Origin: Acidobacteriota bacterium
GTDB lineage: Bacteria > Acidobacteriota > Vicinamibacteria > Fen-336
DNA length: 32,220 nt
Direction of reading: 5' to 3'
Assembly: GCA_003222275.1 (NCBI GenBank)
Contig: QHVJ01000110.1
Location: forward strand, 1-32,220
A program made the position numbers and the translations under genes. The notes beneath the pieces were generated by a model. That model ran no database searches, was not told the origin of the DNA, and saw nothing but the letters and a program-made list of their open reading frames with translations. This document shows, in pieces, positions 8,243 to 16,985 of this stretch (its first letter is position 1; each line of letters begins with the position of its first letter).

Positions 8243-8800
8243 CTACTTGCTCGCTTCCGGGGCCATGCTCGCCCCGGCCAGGCTGCCCAGCGTCTCCCCG
8301 CGGCGGCGAAGGACGCGGTCCTCCTGGATCTTCTCCTGCAGCTTCATGACGCCGTAGAGCAGCGCCTCGGGCCGCGGCGGACAGCCGGGGACGTAGACGT
8401 CGACGGGCACCACCTCGTCGACTCCCTTCAGCACGTGGTATCCGTGCTTCCAGTACGGCCCTCCGTTGTTCGCGCACGAGCCCATCGAGATGACGTACTT
8501 GGGCTCTGGCATCTGCTCGTAGAGCCGCTTGAGCCGGGTGGCCATCTTCAAGGTGACGGTGCCCGCGACGATCATGAGGTCGCTCTGCCGCGGCGTGCCC
8601 CGGGGGATCATGCCGAAGCGGTTCCAGTCGTAGCGGGTCCCCCCGGTCGCCATCATCTCTATGGCGCAGCACGCGAGGCCGAACGTCATGGGCCACAGGC
8701 TGGACTTGCGCGCCCAGTTCACCACGTTGTCGACGGTGGTGAAGGCCAGGTTGTCGGCGAAGCGGTTCTGGATCAGGCCGCCCATTTCCGTCATTGGCAT
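8243..8800 (-). CDS. nuoB: NADH-quinone oxidoreductase subunit B, operon copy
   Basis: This 185-residue NuoB has all N2 cluster ligands: C44-C45 ([12 protein letters not shown]), C109 ([10 protein letters not shown]) and C140 ([11 protein letters not shown]). I chose the ATG at 8800 because a CCGGAG element lies about 9-10 nt upstream; in-frame ATGs at 8794 and 8785 are possible alternatives. The block [19 protein letters not shown] and the [19 protein letters not shown] region differ in detail from the second NuoB at the left edge. The gene follows nuoA by 4 bp, so the A-B-C-D order is canonical. Confidence 0.96.
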   Translation of the reverse strand: MPMTEMGGLIQNRFADNLAFTTVDNVVNWARKSSLWPMTFGLACCAIEMMATGGTRYDWNRFGMIPRGTPRQSDLMIVAGTVTLKMATRLKRLYEQMPEPKYVISMGSCANNGGPYWKHGYHVLKGVDEVVPVDVYVPGCPPRPEALLYGVMKLQEKIQEDRVLRRRGETLGSLAGASMAPEASK

Positions 8801-8804
8801 TGGC

Positions 8805-9206
8805 CTAGCTCCGGTCCTCGGCGCGGACCCACTCCAGGTCGCCCTTGCTCCACACGTAGGCGAGCGCCACCACCAGGATGGCGATGAACACGAGGCCCTC
8901 GGCGAAGGCGAGCAGACCGAGCTGCCGGAACACCACCGCCCAGGGCAACAAGAAGACGGCCTCCACGTCGAAGATGATGAAGATGAGGGCGAAGACGTAG
9001 AAGCGGATGTTGAACTGGATCCAGGCCGACCCGACGGGGTTCTCACCGCACTCGTAGGTGGTGAGCTTCTCCTCGCTGAACCGGGACGGCCGTATCACCT
9101 TCCAGACGAGCAGGTTCACGGCCAGGAAGGCGATCGCGACCACCAGGAAGGCGAGGACGGCCGCGTAGGCGGTGAGGAAGCCGCTGCTCGGGAGGGCGCT
9201 GGGCAT
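8805..9206 (-). CDS. nuoA: NADH-quinone oxidoreductase subunit A
   Basis: This 133-residue protein has three membrane helices. The diagnostic text is [21 protein letters not shown] followed by [22 protein letters not shown], which contains the conserved Cys loop and the FDVE segment of NuoA/ND3. The ATG at 9206 has GGAG six bases upstream (CTGGAGACCCCCATG). It is the first gene of the operon and sits behind a consensus-like promoter at 9240-9267. Confidence 0.96.
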   Translation of the reverse strand: MPSALPSSGFLTAYAAVLAFLVVAIAFLAVNLLVWKVIRPSRFSEEKLTTYECGENPVGSAWIQFNIRFYVFALIFIIFDVEAVFLLPWAVVFRQLGLLAFAEGLVFIAILVVALAYVWSKGDLEWVRAEDRS

Positions 9207-9235
9207 GGGGGTCTCCAGGTCAAACGGCCCGGAAC

Positions 9236-9267
9236 CCGGATTATATCCGGCGGGCGGGGGCGCGCAA
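9236..9267 (-). promoter_or_regulatory. Probable sigma-70-type promoter of the nuo operon with palindromic -10 region
   Basis: On the minus strand a perfect TATAAT (9240-9245) is preceded by TTGCGC (9262-9267) with a 16-bp spacer. A transcript from here would have a leader of roughly 25-30 nt before nuoA. The -10 box lies inside a perfect 15-bp palindrome, CCGGATTATATCCGG (9236-9250), which could be an operator. The base match is direct; promoter activity is inference. Confidence 0.55.
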
Positions 9268-9323
9268 GGGAAAGGGACCGTCGATTCGTCATCCGGGGGT
9301 CACGGACAGTTTTCGCTTGAGGT

Positions 9324-9338
9324 CCGGAGGCCATCCGG
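9324..9338. promoter_or_regulatory. Second CCGGA-N5-TCCGG inverted repeat
   Basis: This site, CCGGAGGCCATCCGG, has the same arms and the same 5-bp spacer as the palindrome over the nuoA -10 box, 88 bp away centre to centre. It lies 94 bp before the nuclease start. The pair may be binding sites for one dimeric regulator of the divergent genes. GC-rich DNA makes chance matches possible. Confidence 0.35.
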
Positions 9339-9431
9339 GACAACATTCCCGTTCTCGACTCGAGCGCCAGGCTCCCTCCTGACGGGCGAAATCCATCTCT
9401 CCTTATCCATGACGCCGGAGGACCAGAAGCC

Positions 9432-12400
9432 ATGTTAGCGACCAGCCGCCGCCTGCTGCCCATTGTGATCGTGATCGCAGCCCTGCCTGCTTCCCTGCTT
9501 CACGCGCAGGTGGTCATCAGCCAGGTGTACGGCGGCGGCGGCAACGCCGGCGCTACGCTGAAGAACGACTTCGTGGAGCTGTTCAACCGCGGGTCGGCGC
9601 CGGTGAGCGTCACGGGCTGGTCGGTCCAGTACGCGTCGGCCACCGGGTCCACCTGGCAGGTGACGAACCTGTCGGGGATGATCCAGCCCGGCCAGTACTA
9701 CCTGGTCCAGGAAGCACAGGGCACGGGCGGCACCACGAACCTGCCCACCCCTGACGCCACGGGTAACATCGCGATGAGTGCCACCGCCGGCAAGGTCGCG
9801 CTCGTGAACACCACCACCGCGCTCACCGGCGCCTGTCCGATCGGGGCCGGCGTGCAGGACTTCGTGGGCTTCGGCACGACCGCCAACTGCTCCGAGACGG
9901 CACCGACCCCCGCCCCCTCCAACACGACGGCCGTGCTGCGCGCCGGCTTCGGCTGCACCGACACGGACAACAACTCCACCGACTTCGTCGCGGGAACGCC
10001 CAATCCGCGGAACACGGCGAGCCCGGTCAATCCCTGCGTCGGCGTGTTGACGATCACCACCGGCTCGCCCCTGCCGAACGGCACCGTGGGCCAGCCCTAC
10101 AGCGTGACTTTCGCCGCCGCCGGCGGGACCGGGACCGGCTACGTCTTCTCGCAGATCAGCGGCACGCTGCCTCCGGGCCTGGGCCTGACGGATGCGACGC
10201 TGAGCGGGACGCCCACCACAACCGTGGGCTCGCCGTTCACGTTCACGATGCAGGTGACCGACAGTGGCGCGAACATCGCGCAGAAGGAGTTCCAGCTCGC
10301 CGTCGACTCCACTCTCGCGTGCAACACGACGAACACGATCGCGCAGATCCAGGGGAGCGGGGACGAATCGCTGCTGGCCGGCACGAGCGTGACGACGAAC
10401 GGCATCGTCACCGGCGTGAAGACCAACGGCTTCTTCATCCAGATGGAGGCGCCCGGCGACGGCGACCCGGCCACGTCGGACGGGGTGTTCGTGTTCACCT
10501 CGGCGGCGCCCCCGGCGGCCGCGGTCGTCGGCAACGACGTCTGCGTCACGGGGACGGTCCAGGAGTTCATCCCGAGCCAGGATCTTGGTAGCCCGCCGGC
10601 AACCGAGATCAGCTTCACGACCAGCATCTTCGCAATCAGCTCCGGCAACCCGCTTCCGCCCCCCGTGGTGCTCACGGCCGCCGACACTGATCCCGCCGGC
10701 CCCATTGACCAGCTCGAGAAGTACGAGGGCATGCGCGTGCACGTCGACTCGCTGACGGCGGTGTCGCCGACGCAGGGCACGATCACCGAGTCCAGCGCCA
10801 CCTCCGTGAGCAACGGCGTCTTCTACGCCGTGATCACGGGCGTCGCCCGTCCCTTCCGGGAGCCCGGCGTCGAGGTCCCGGACCCGCTTCCCCCCGGCGC
10901 GCCCCCGACCGTGACGCGCTTCGACTCCAACCCCGAGCGGCTGCGTGTCGACAGCGACGGCCAGATCGGAGCGACGCCCCTGGACGTAACGTCCGGCGCC
11001 CTTGTGACCGGCCTCACGGGCCCGCTCGACTACTCGTTCCGCACCTACACGATCCTGCCCGATCCGGGGACGCCGCCGGCCGTCTCGGGCAACGTGACGG
11101 CGATGCCCGTCGACGCTCCTGGGCCGGGGCAATTCACCGTCGCCGCGTTCAACGTCGAGCGGTTCTTCGACACCGTGAACGATCCGGCGATCGGCGAGCC
11201 GGTGGTGACGGCCACGGCCTTCGCCAACCGGCTCAACAAGGTCTCCATCGTCGTGCGGAACCTGATGCGGTCGCCCGACGTGGTGGGCCTGGAGGAGGTC
11301 GAGAATCTGTCGACCCTCCAATCGATCGCCAACAAGGTGAACGCCGATGCGGTCGCGGCCGGAGATCCGAACCCGAACTACGTCGCCTATCTCGAGGAAG
11401 GCAACGACGTCGGCGGCATCGACGTGGGCTTCCTGGTGAAGAGCTCGCGCGTGACGGTTGTGGACGTGACGCAGGAGGGGAAGGACACCACCTACATCAA
11501 CCCGAACAACAACCAGCCGGAGCTGCTGAACGACCGGCCTTCGCTCGTGCTGCGGGCGGAGGTGTTGCGTTCCGGCGCGCCGAGCTTCCCGGTGACGGTG
11601 ATCGCGAACCACCTGCGCTCGCTGAGCGGCATCGACAGCCCCACCGACGGGAACCGCGTCCGCACCAAGCGGCGCGCGCAGGCCGAGTTCCTCGCGAAGC
11701 TCGTACAAGAGCGGCAGACGGCCAGCCCCGCCGAGCGCATCGTCCTCGTCGGGGACTTCAACGCGTTCCAGTTCAGCGACGGCTATGTGGACGTGATCGG
11801 CACGGTGAAGGGCACGCCCACGCCTCCGGAGGAGGTGGTGCTCGCTAGCTCCGACCTCGTCAATCCCGACCTCACGGACCTGGTCGACACGGTCCCCGTC
11901 GAGCAGCGCTACTCCTACTCCTTCGATGGCAACGCGCAGGTCATCGACCACATCCTCGTGACCGGCAACCTGCTCGCCTCGTTCGCGAGCGTTCAGTTCG
12001 CGCGCACCGACGCCGACTTCCCCGAATCCCTGCGCAACGACCCCACGCGGCCGGAGCGCATCTCCGACCACGACCCCGTGGTGGCCACGTTCAACCTGCC
12101 CCTGGCCACCCAGACGGTGCTCGATTCCTCGCCCAACCCGTCGGCCTACGGCCAGCCGGTGACGTTCACCGCTACCGTGACCGCCGCGGGGGCGCCCGTG
12201 ACCCAGGGGACCGTCGCCTTCTCCGAGGGGTCGACGGTGCTCGGGGGCCCGATCGCATTGAACGCGAATGGGCAGGCCGTCTTCACGACGTCCGGCCTCG
12301 GGCCCGGGCCGCACACGATCACGGCCGCGTACTCGGGGAGCGCGGCTTTCGCGGGCAGCAGCGCGTCCGTCGGCCAGTCCGTGGGCGCGGCGTCCAGCCA

Positions 12401-13670
12401 GACGACGGTCGTTCCCTCGGCCAACCCATCCGGCTTCGGCCAGCCGGTGACGTTCACGGCGACGGTCGTGTCCGCCGGCAGTCCCGCGACACAAGGCACC
12501 GTCATTTTCCGCGAAGGCGCGACGGTGCTCGCGGGGCCCCTCGCTCTGGATGCGAGCGGCCACGCCTCGTTCGCAACGTCCAGTCTCGCCGTCGGCAACC
12601 ACACGATCACGGCCGACTATTCGGGCGCCACGCTGTCCGCGCCGAGCAGCGGCAGCGTGGTCCAGACCGTCCTGGCCGGCCTCTCGGTCTCGGACGCGTT
12701 CGTCACGGAGGGCAACACCGGGACGACGTTCCTGAGGTTCGTGGTCACGCTCACGCCGGCCAGCGCGACGCCGGTCACGGTGAACGTCGCCACCGCCAAC
12801 GGCTCCGCGATCGCGGGATCGGACTACACCGCGGTCAACGGGACCCTGACCTTCATGCCCGGGATCACGCAGCGGGCCGTGGTCGTGCCCGTGACCGGGG
12901 ACAACACGTGGGAGGAGGACGAGGCGCTGGCGCTCCGGCTGGCGGGCGCGACGAACGCCGCCATCACCCACGGCGACGGTGTCGGCACGATCCTCAACGA
13001 CGACCCGTTGCCCGCGGTCGTGGTCAGCAACAACATCGCCGCCGAGGGCAATTCAGGGACGACCATGGTCTTCGTGGTCCGCCTGTCGAACCCGTCCTCG
13101 CGGACGGTGACGATGGACTATGCCACGGTCGACGGCACCGCCCAGGCCGGGTCCGACTACACGGCGGCCGCGGGCAGCCTGAGCTTCCCCCCGGGGACGC
13201 TGTTCCAGATCGTCGGGATACACGTCATCGGCGACGTCGTGAACGAGCCGAGCGAGTTCTTCTTCCTGCAGCTCGCGAACCCCACCAACGCGGCCATCGC
13301 CTACGGCCGCGGGATCGGGATCATCTTCAACGACGACCCGCCACCGAGCCTCTCCGTCAACGACGCCGCGGTGCGGGAGCCGGCGGCGGGCGCCGCGGAC
13401 CTGGTCTTCACCGTCCGCCTGTCCGCTCCCACCACGCAGACGGCGTCGGTCCATTTCGCGACCGCCAACGGCACCGCGGTGGCGGGCTCCGACTATGCGT
13501 CCACCAGCGGCGTCCTCGTCTTTGCGCCCTTCGAGCAGACCAAGACGGTGGCGGTGCCGGTGCTCGCGGATGGTCAGGCGGAGGCCGTCGAAGCGTTCAC
13601 GCTGAACCTCTCGCTGCCCGGCAACGCCGTCATTGCCGATGCGACCGGCATCGGCCTCATCGTGCCGTGA
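9432..13670 (+). CDS. Secreted multidomain nuclease (LTD, EEP nuclease, Ig-like, Calx-beta)
   Basis: This 1412-residue ExeM/NucH-type extracellular nuclease starts at an ATG with GGAGG ten bases upstream. A signal peptide covers about 1-25 (ending LLHA). Domains in order are: lamin-tail domain ~26-200 (VISQVYGGGG, NDFVELFNRG, VTGWSVQYAS); putative Ig ~205-295 (SGTLPPGLGL); OB-like segment ~297-560; endonuclease/exonuclease/phosphatase domain ~566-890, with AAFNVERFF, VVGLEEVEN, LVGDFNAF and ISDHDPVVATF carrying the expected catalytic Asn, Glu, Asp/Asn and Asp-His positions; two Ig-like repeats ~894-1085; and three Calx-beta domains starting near 1084, 1193 and 1305, each with a GSDY-x-G motif. 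No C-terminal membrane anchor or sorting tail is visible. The probable role is Ca-dependent degradation of extracellular DNA for nutrients or matrix turnover. Its 3' end overlaps the convergent gene by 14 bp. Confidence 0.9.
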   Translation: MLATSRRLLPIVIVIAALPASLLHAQVVISQVYGGGGNAGATLKNDFVELFNRGSAPVSVTGWSVQYASATGSTWQVTNLSGMIQPGQYYLVQEAQGTGGTTNLPTPDATGNIAMSATAGKVALVNTTTALTGACPIGAGVQDFVGFGTTANCSETAPTPAPSNTTAVLRAGFGCTDTDNNSTDFVAGTPNPRNTASPVNPCVGVLTITTGSPLPNGTVGQPYSVTFAAAGGTGTGYVFSQISGTLPPGLGLTDATLSGTPTTTVGSPFTFTMQVTDSGANIAQKEFQLAVDSTLACNTTNTIAQIQGSGDESLLAGTSVTTNGIVTGVKTNGFFIQMEAPGDGDPATSDGVFVFTSAAPPAAAVVGNDVCVTGTVQEFIPSQDLGSPPATEISFTTSIFAISSGNPLPPPVVLTAADTDPAGPIDQLEKYEGMRVHVDSLTAVSPTQGTITESSATSVSNGVFYAVITGVARPFREPGVEVPDPLPPGAPPTVTRFDSNPERLRVDSDGQIGATPLDVTSGALVTGLTGPLDYSFRTYTILPDPGTPPAVSGNVTAMPVDAPGPGQFTVAAFNVERFFDTVNDPAIGEPVVTATAFANRLNKVSIVVRNLMRSPDVVGLEEVENLSTLQSIANKVNADAVAAGDPNPNYVAYLEEGNDVGGIDVGFLVKSSRVTVVDVTQEGKDTTYINPNNNQPELLNDRPSLVLRAEVLRSGAPSFPVTVIANHLRSLSGIDSPTDGNRVRTKRRAQAEFLAKLVQERQTASPAERIVLVGDFNAFQFSDGYVDVIGTVKGTPTPPEEVVLASSDLVNPDLTDLVDTVPVEQRYSYSFDGNAQVIDHILVTGNLLASFASVQFARTDADFPESLRNDPTRPERISDHDPVVATFNLPLATQTVLDSSPNPSAYGQPVTFTATVTAAGAPVTQGTVAFSEGSTVLGGPIALNANGQAVFTTSGLGPGPHTITAAYSGSAAFAGSSASVGQSVGAASSQTTVVPSANPSGFGQPVTFTATVVSAGSPATQGTVIFREGATVLAGPLALDASGHASFATSSLAVGNHTITADYSGATLSAPSSGSVVQTVLAGLSVSDAFVTEGNTGTTFLRFVVTLTPASATPVTVNVATANGSAIAGSDYTAVNGTLTFMPGITQRAVVVPVTGDNTWEEDEALALRLAGATNAAITHGDGVGTILNDDPLPAVVVSNNIAAEGNSGTTMVFVVRLSNPSSRTVTMDYATVDGTAQAGSDYTAAAGSLSFPPGTLFQIVGIHVIGDVVNEPSEFFFLQLANPTNAAIAYGRGIGIIFNDDPPPSLSVNDAAVREPAAGAADLVFTVRLSAPTTQTASVHFATANGTAVAGSDYASTSGVLVFAPFEQTKTVAVPVLADGQAEAVEAFTLNLSLPGNAVIADATGIGLIVP
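12149..12457 (+). repeat. Direct repeat marking duplicated Ig-like domains in the nuclease
   Basis: The same 21-bp stretch, beginning CGGCCAGCCGGTGACGTT, occurs at 12149-12169 and 12437-12457. The offset is 288 bp, exactly 96 codons. Both copies encode YGQPVTFTATV or FGQPVTFTATV at the same place of two successive Ig-like domains. This points to internal in-frame domain duplication. Confidence 0.8.
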
Positions 13671-15249
13671 AGACGCAGATCTCCGGGTCCACCTTGTCGA
13701 GGTTCGAGAAGACGCGGTCGGGACCCTCTCGCCCCAGCGAGGCGGGGTCGATGAGCGACCAGCCCGGCGGCGTCCGCTCGCGCAGCGCGAGCCGATAGCC
13801 GAATCGTCCCGCGAACAGAGCGTCGTACAGCTCGCGCTCGCCCGTACCCGGGTCGGCGCGGGCGGCGTAGTCCGCGTTCACCATCACGTAGTCGGGGCGT
13901 ACCTGGAGGAGGCGGGCCACCGAGGGCCCCAGCCTCCGCGAGCGCAAGCCGTCGAGCCGCGGAAGGTACTCCAGGGGGCCGAGCGTCGCGACCAGCGCTC
14001 CCGGCGGGACGTTGCGAGAAAGCCACCGCTCGACCGCGTAGCGCGAATCGTGGGTCAAGAGGTGGTCGACCGAGGCCGCGTACACCAGCGAATAGGAGAA
14101 GACGGCCACGGCCAGCACCGCGGCCGCCGTGCGCAGCGGGGGACGCGACCGCATGCCGCGCGCAAGGAACCAGCCGCCGAACAGCGCGAGCACCAGGCAC
14201 ACGGGCAGGACGAATCGATCGTATCCGTAGAGCACGACGTGCAGGAACGTCGCCACGTAGGAGACGGCGGGGACGAGCAGATAGAGCCAGCGCGCGTTCT
14301 CGCGAGGCCGCGCGAGGGCCGCCGCCGTTCCCGCGGCACAGACGAGAAAGGCCGGCAGGCCCATCGCGAAAGCCAGATGACGCACGGTCTGCCGCAGAAG
14401 GGCCAGGTGGCCGGGCAGATCGTTCGGGAACATCCGGAAGGGGTGGCTGGCCGGGCCCGCGATGACCCGGAGATGGGCAAGGAACCCCTCGGGGTTGAAG
14501 ACCACGTTGTCGAGGACGATGAGCACGACGAGGCCGGCGCCGGCGGCGATGACGAGTCGCGGGTCGGTGAGCGTCGGGAGCAGGCGGCGGTCGCCACCGG
14601 CGCGGCGATGGACATGGAGCGCGGCCACCACCGCCGGGATCGTGAGCACATAGAGCCCGTAGGCCTGGTCCTTCGTCGCCACCGCGGCCGCGGCGCTCGC
14701 GGCGAAGAGCAGGTAGTCCCGCATGCGGTGGCCGTCCAGGAGACGCACATAGAAGAGGAGGGAGAGCGCGAACCAGAAAAGGTAGGGCTCGTCGAGGTTT
14801 GCCGTCTTGGCGTAATACACGAAGGGCGCGCTGAGCGCCAGGAAGGCGGCGGCGAGGATCCCCGCCCACGCGTCGCCCAGCTCGCGGCCCAGGCGCGCCA
14901 CCAGCCATACCGTGAGCGTCGCCATCAGCAGGCTCACGATGCGGCCGACGAGGGCGAGGATGCGGTCGAGATCGGGCCCCTCGGCGCGAACAAGACCGAA
15001 GCGGCGCGCCACCAGGACCGGCTCGTAGGCCGCGGCCAGCACCGCGTAGTGGAATGGCCCGTACTTCTCGTGCCAGCCGTGCGAAAAGTGCTGCTCGAGA
15101 CCCGTGCGTACGGCGGAAGGAAGCAGCTCGTCCGGCGCCCAGCTGTACTCGCCGGCGAGCCCCCATCCCAGTCCCCACGCATCGAGCAGGACGCTCGCGC
15201 CGAGCACCGCGGCCAGGGCCAGCCGGCGGCCGGCCCCGCCGTTCGTCAT
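13657..15249 (-). CDS. GT-C fold glycosyltransferase (family 39/PMT-like)
   Basis: This 530-residue polytopic protein has about 10-12 hydrophobic segments and a soluble C-terminal part. The first periplasmic loop carries the acidic pair expected in PMT/ArnT-like enzymes (EYSWAPDELLPSAV), and a second loop has KTANLDEPYLFWFALSLLFY. Family enzymes transfer a sugar from a polyprenyl-phosphate donor on the outer face of the inner membrane; the acceptor here is unknown. The ATG at 15249 overlaps the TGA of the upstream membrane protein by 4 bp, and the longer upstream frame is a shadow. The 3' end overlaps the convergent nuclease by 14 bp. The C-terminal region (RPDYVMVNADYAARA, VFSNLDKVDPEICVF) looks like the small soluble domain often found in such proteins. 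Confidence 0.8.
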   Translation of the reverse strand: MTNGGAGRRLALAAVLGASVLLDAWGLGWGLAGEYSWAPDELLPSAVRTGLEQHFSHGWHEKYGPFHYAVLAAAYEPVLVARRFGLVRAEGPDLDRILALVGRIVSLLMATLTVWLVARLGRELGDAWAGILAAAFLALSAPFVYYAKTANLDEPYLFWFALSLLFYVRLLDGHRMRDYLLFAASAAAAVATKDQAYGLYVLTIPAVVAALHVHRRAGGDRRLLPTLTDPRLVIAAGAGLVVLIVLDNVVFNPEGFLAHLRVIAGPASHPFRMFPNDLPGHLALLRQTVRHLAFAMGLPAFLVCAAGTAAALARPRENARWLYLLVPAVSYVATFLHVVLYGYDRFVLPVCLVLALFGGWFLARGMRSRPPLRTAAAVLAVAVFSYSLVYAASVDHLLTHDSRYAVERWLSRNVPPGALVATLGPLEYLPRLDGLRSRRLGPSVARLLQVRPDYVMVNADYAARADPGTGERELYDALFAGRFGYRLALRERTPPGWSLIDPASLGREGPDRVFSNLDKVDPEICVFTAR

Positions 15250-16985
15250 CGCATCAGCTCGTACACCGTGTCGCCCCCGAAGCGGGCGACCTCGCGCAGC
15301 GCCGCGGAGGGCCGCGCCAGGTTGCGCTCGATCCGAGCCCATTTCAGCGGGCCATAACCGGCACCGTGAACGACGACAAAGCGTACCTCGCGGCGGCGCA
15401 GGGCATCGATCGCCGCCTCCGAAGGGAAGTGCCGGAGAGCCTCGCGCAGCTCGAGGTAGGGCATGGGCTCGATGCCGGCGTAGCCGTTCACGAGGGGCTT
15501 CCAGTGAAGCGTGGAGTATACGAGATAGATGCTCTCGTGGAAGGCGGGCCGCATGAGGATGCCCTCGACGCCTTGCATCGGCAGCTCGGCCACCACCGGT
15601 TCTCCGGGCTGGGCGGCGAGCCAGGTGTAGACGGGTGGCGGCGGTCGGCGCGAATCCACCACCTGCATCCACGCGGGCATGGGGATGGGCGCGATCACCG
15701 TCTCCGCGAGCGCGGCCGCGCCGATCAGGAGCAGCCGGCCGGGCCGATCACGCCACCGCGTCCAGGCCATCGCCGCCAGCATCGCGACGGCCAGGGCGAT
15801 GAAGGCGCCGGAGCGGCTCGGTACGCGGATCATCCGGAACAGCGGCAGGAGCCGGGCGAGCGCGAACGGGCCGGGGCCGAGGTCGTGGCCGAAGAAGCGC
15901 ACTTCGGGCCCGAGGGCCACCGCGGCCGCGGCCACCGCGAGCAGGACCAGAGCCAGCGCCTCGCGGGACGGCCGCCGGCCTTCGCGGCGCAACGCCACTG
16001 CTCCCGCCAGGACGGACGCGGGCAGCACCAGGCCGGGGAAGAGGTTGTTCGAGTACGTGGTGCGAAACACCGCCGTCAGCGCGCCCCACACGTGGTTCCA
16101 CGAGCTGGTGGCGAGGAACGACTCGACGGCGGCCGAGAAGCGCGCCGTCTCCTCGGGGCCGCGCGTGTAGTGCAGCGGCGCGAGCGCCGCGTGGTGCAGC
16201 AGGTAGAGGGGAAGCAGGCCGACCGCGGCGGCGGCGGCGGCGAGGAGAGCGACCGGCAACCGGCCCCAGCGCCCCCACACGAGGGGAGCCACCGCCACGG
16301 GCAGAACGAGGAGGCCCACGACACCGTGGTAGCCGCAGGCGTACGCCTCGAGGGCGAAGAAGAGCGCGGCCAGGAGCGCGTCCCTCGCGGTGCCGAGGCG
16401 GAAGAATCGGAAGACGAACAGCAGGACGAGCGGCAGGTACTGCGTCCCCAGCGTGCTGAGATGCGCGATCTGGTCGGTGCGTATCGGCGAGAAGGCGAAG
16501 GCCGCCCCCGCCAGGAGCGACGGCAGCTCCGCCGCGCCCAGGCCGCGGGCCAGCAGGTACGCGGAGAGAGCGGACAGCACGAAGGTGAGGAGACGTGCGA
16601 GATTGAAGACGAGCACGGCGTCGTCGGTGAAAAGGAAAGCGGGCAGGACGAGGAGGGTGGTCCCGAAGACGGGCTCGTCCATCCCGAGGGTGTAGCGCAG
16701 GGGATGGAACATGTTGCCTTGCGGGAGGCGGACGGGGTCGGTCTTCAGGGCATGGGCTTCCCACGCCATGACCCAGGCGAAGAACGCCGAGTCGCCCGCG
16801 TCCATGATCCGCAGGCGCAGCGCGAGCGGATACGTCAGAAGGACGGTGAGGACGACGTACACCGCGCCGGCCCGGAAGACGCTTGCGCCGGCCGGGGAGC
16901 CGTCCCCGGCGCCAGGGACGGCCTCAGAACCAGGCGGGGTAGCAGGTGGAGCGATAGGATCCGGCCTGGCGCCGCATGAAGCCAT
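15246..16985 (-). CDS. Polytopic membrane protein, GT-C-like, function unknown
   Basis: This 579-residue protein has about 12 hydrophobic segments and a soluble C-terminal domain of ~130 residues. The motifs DAGDSAFFAWVMAWEAHAL, GNMFHPLRYTLGMDEPVFG and AFAFSPIRTDQIAHLSTLG resemble large uncharacterised GT-C/YfhO-like membrane proteins. It is coupled by a 4-bp overlap to the GT-C gene that follows. The start is uncertain. The ATG at 16985 overlaps the end of the lipoprotein gene by 62 bp and adds a Pro/Ala/Gly-rich N-terminus without a Shine-Dalgarno. A GTG at 16862 (before YVVLTVLLTYPL) would avoid the overlap. A role in surface glycan assembly is inferred from its neighbour only. Confidence 0.7.
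   Translation of the reverse strand: MASCGARPDPIAPPATPPGSEAVPGAGDGSPAGASVFRAGAVYVVLTVLLTYPLALRLRIMDAGDSAFFAWVMAWEAHALKTDPVRLPQGNMFHPLRYTLGMDEPVFGTTLLVLPAFLFTDDAVLVFNLARLLTFVLSALSAYLLARGLGAAELPSLLAGAAFAFSPIRTDQIAHLSTLGTQYLPLVLLFVFRFFRLGTARDALLAALFFALEAYACGYHGVVGLLVLPVAVAPLVWGRWGRLPVALLAAAAAAVGLLPLYLLHHAALAPLHYTRGPEETARFSAAVESFLATSSWNHVWGALTAVFRTTYSNNLFPGLVLPASVLAGAVALRREGRRPSREALALVLLAVAAAAVALGPEVRFFGHDLGPGPFALARLLPLFRMIRVPSRSGAFIALAVAMLAAMAWTRWRDRPGRLLLIGAAALAETVIAPIPMPAWMQVVDSRRPPPPVYTWLAAQPGEPVVAELPMQGVEGILMRPAFHESIYLVYSTLHWKPLVNGYAGIEPMPYLELREALRHFPSEAAIDALRRREVRFVVVHGAGYGPLKWARIERNLARPSAALREVARFGGDTVYELMR

Noticed and set aside
9435..12971. 1178-codon minus-strand frame opposite the nuclease
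   Set aside because: Shadow of the GC-rich nuclease gene, dominated by Arg, Gly, His and Asp with no domain motif.
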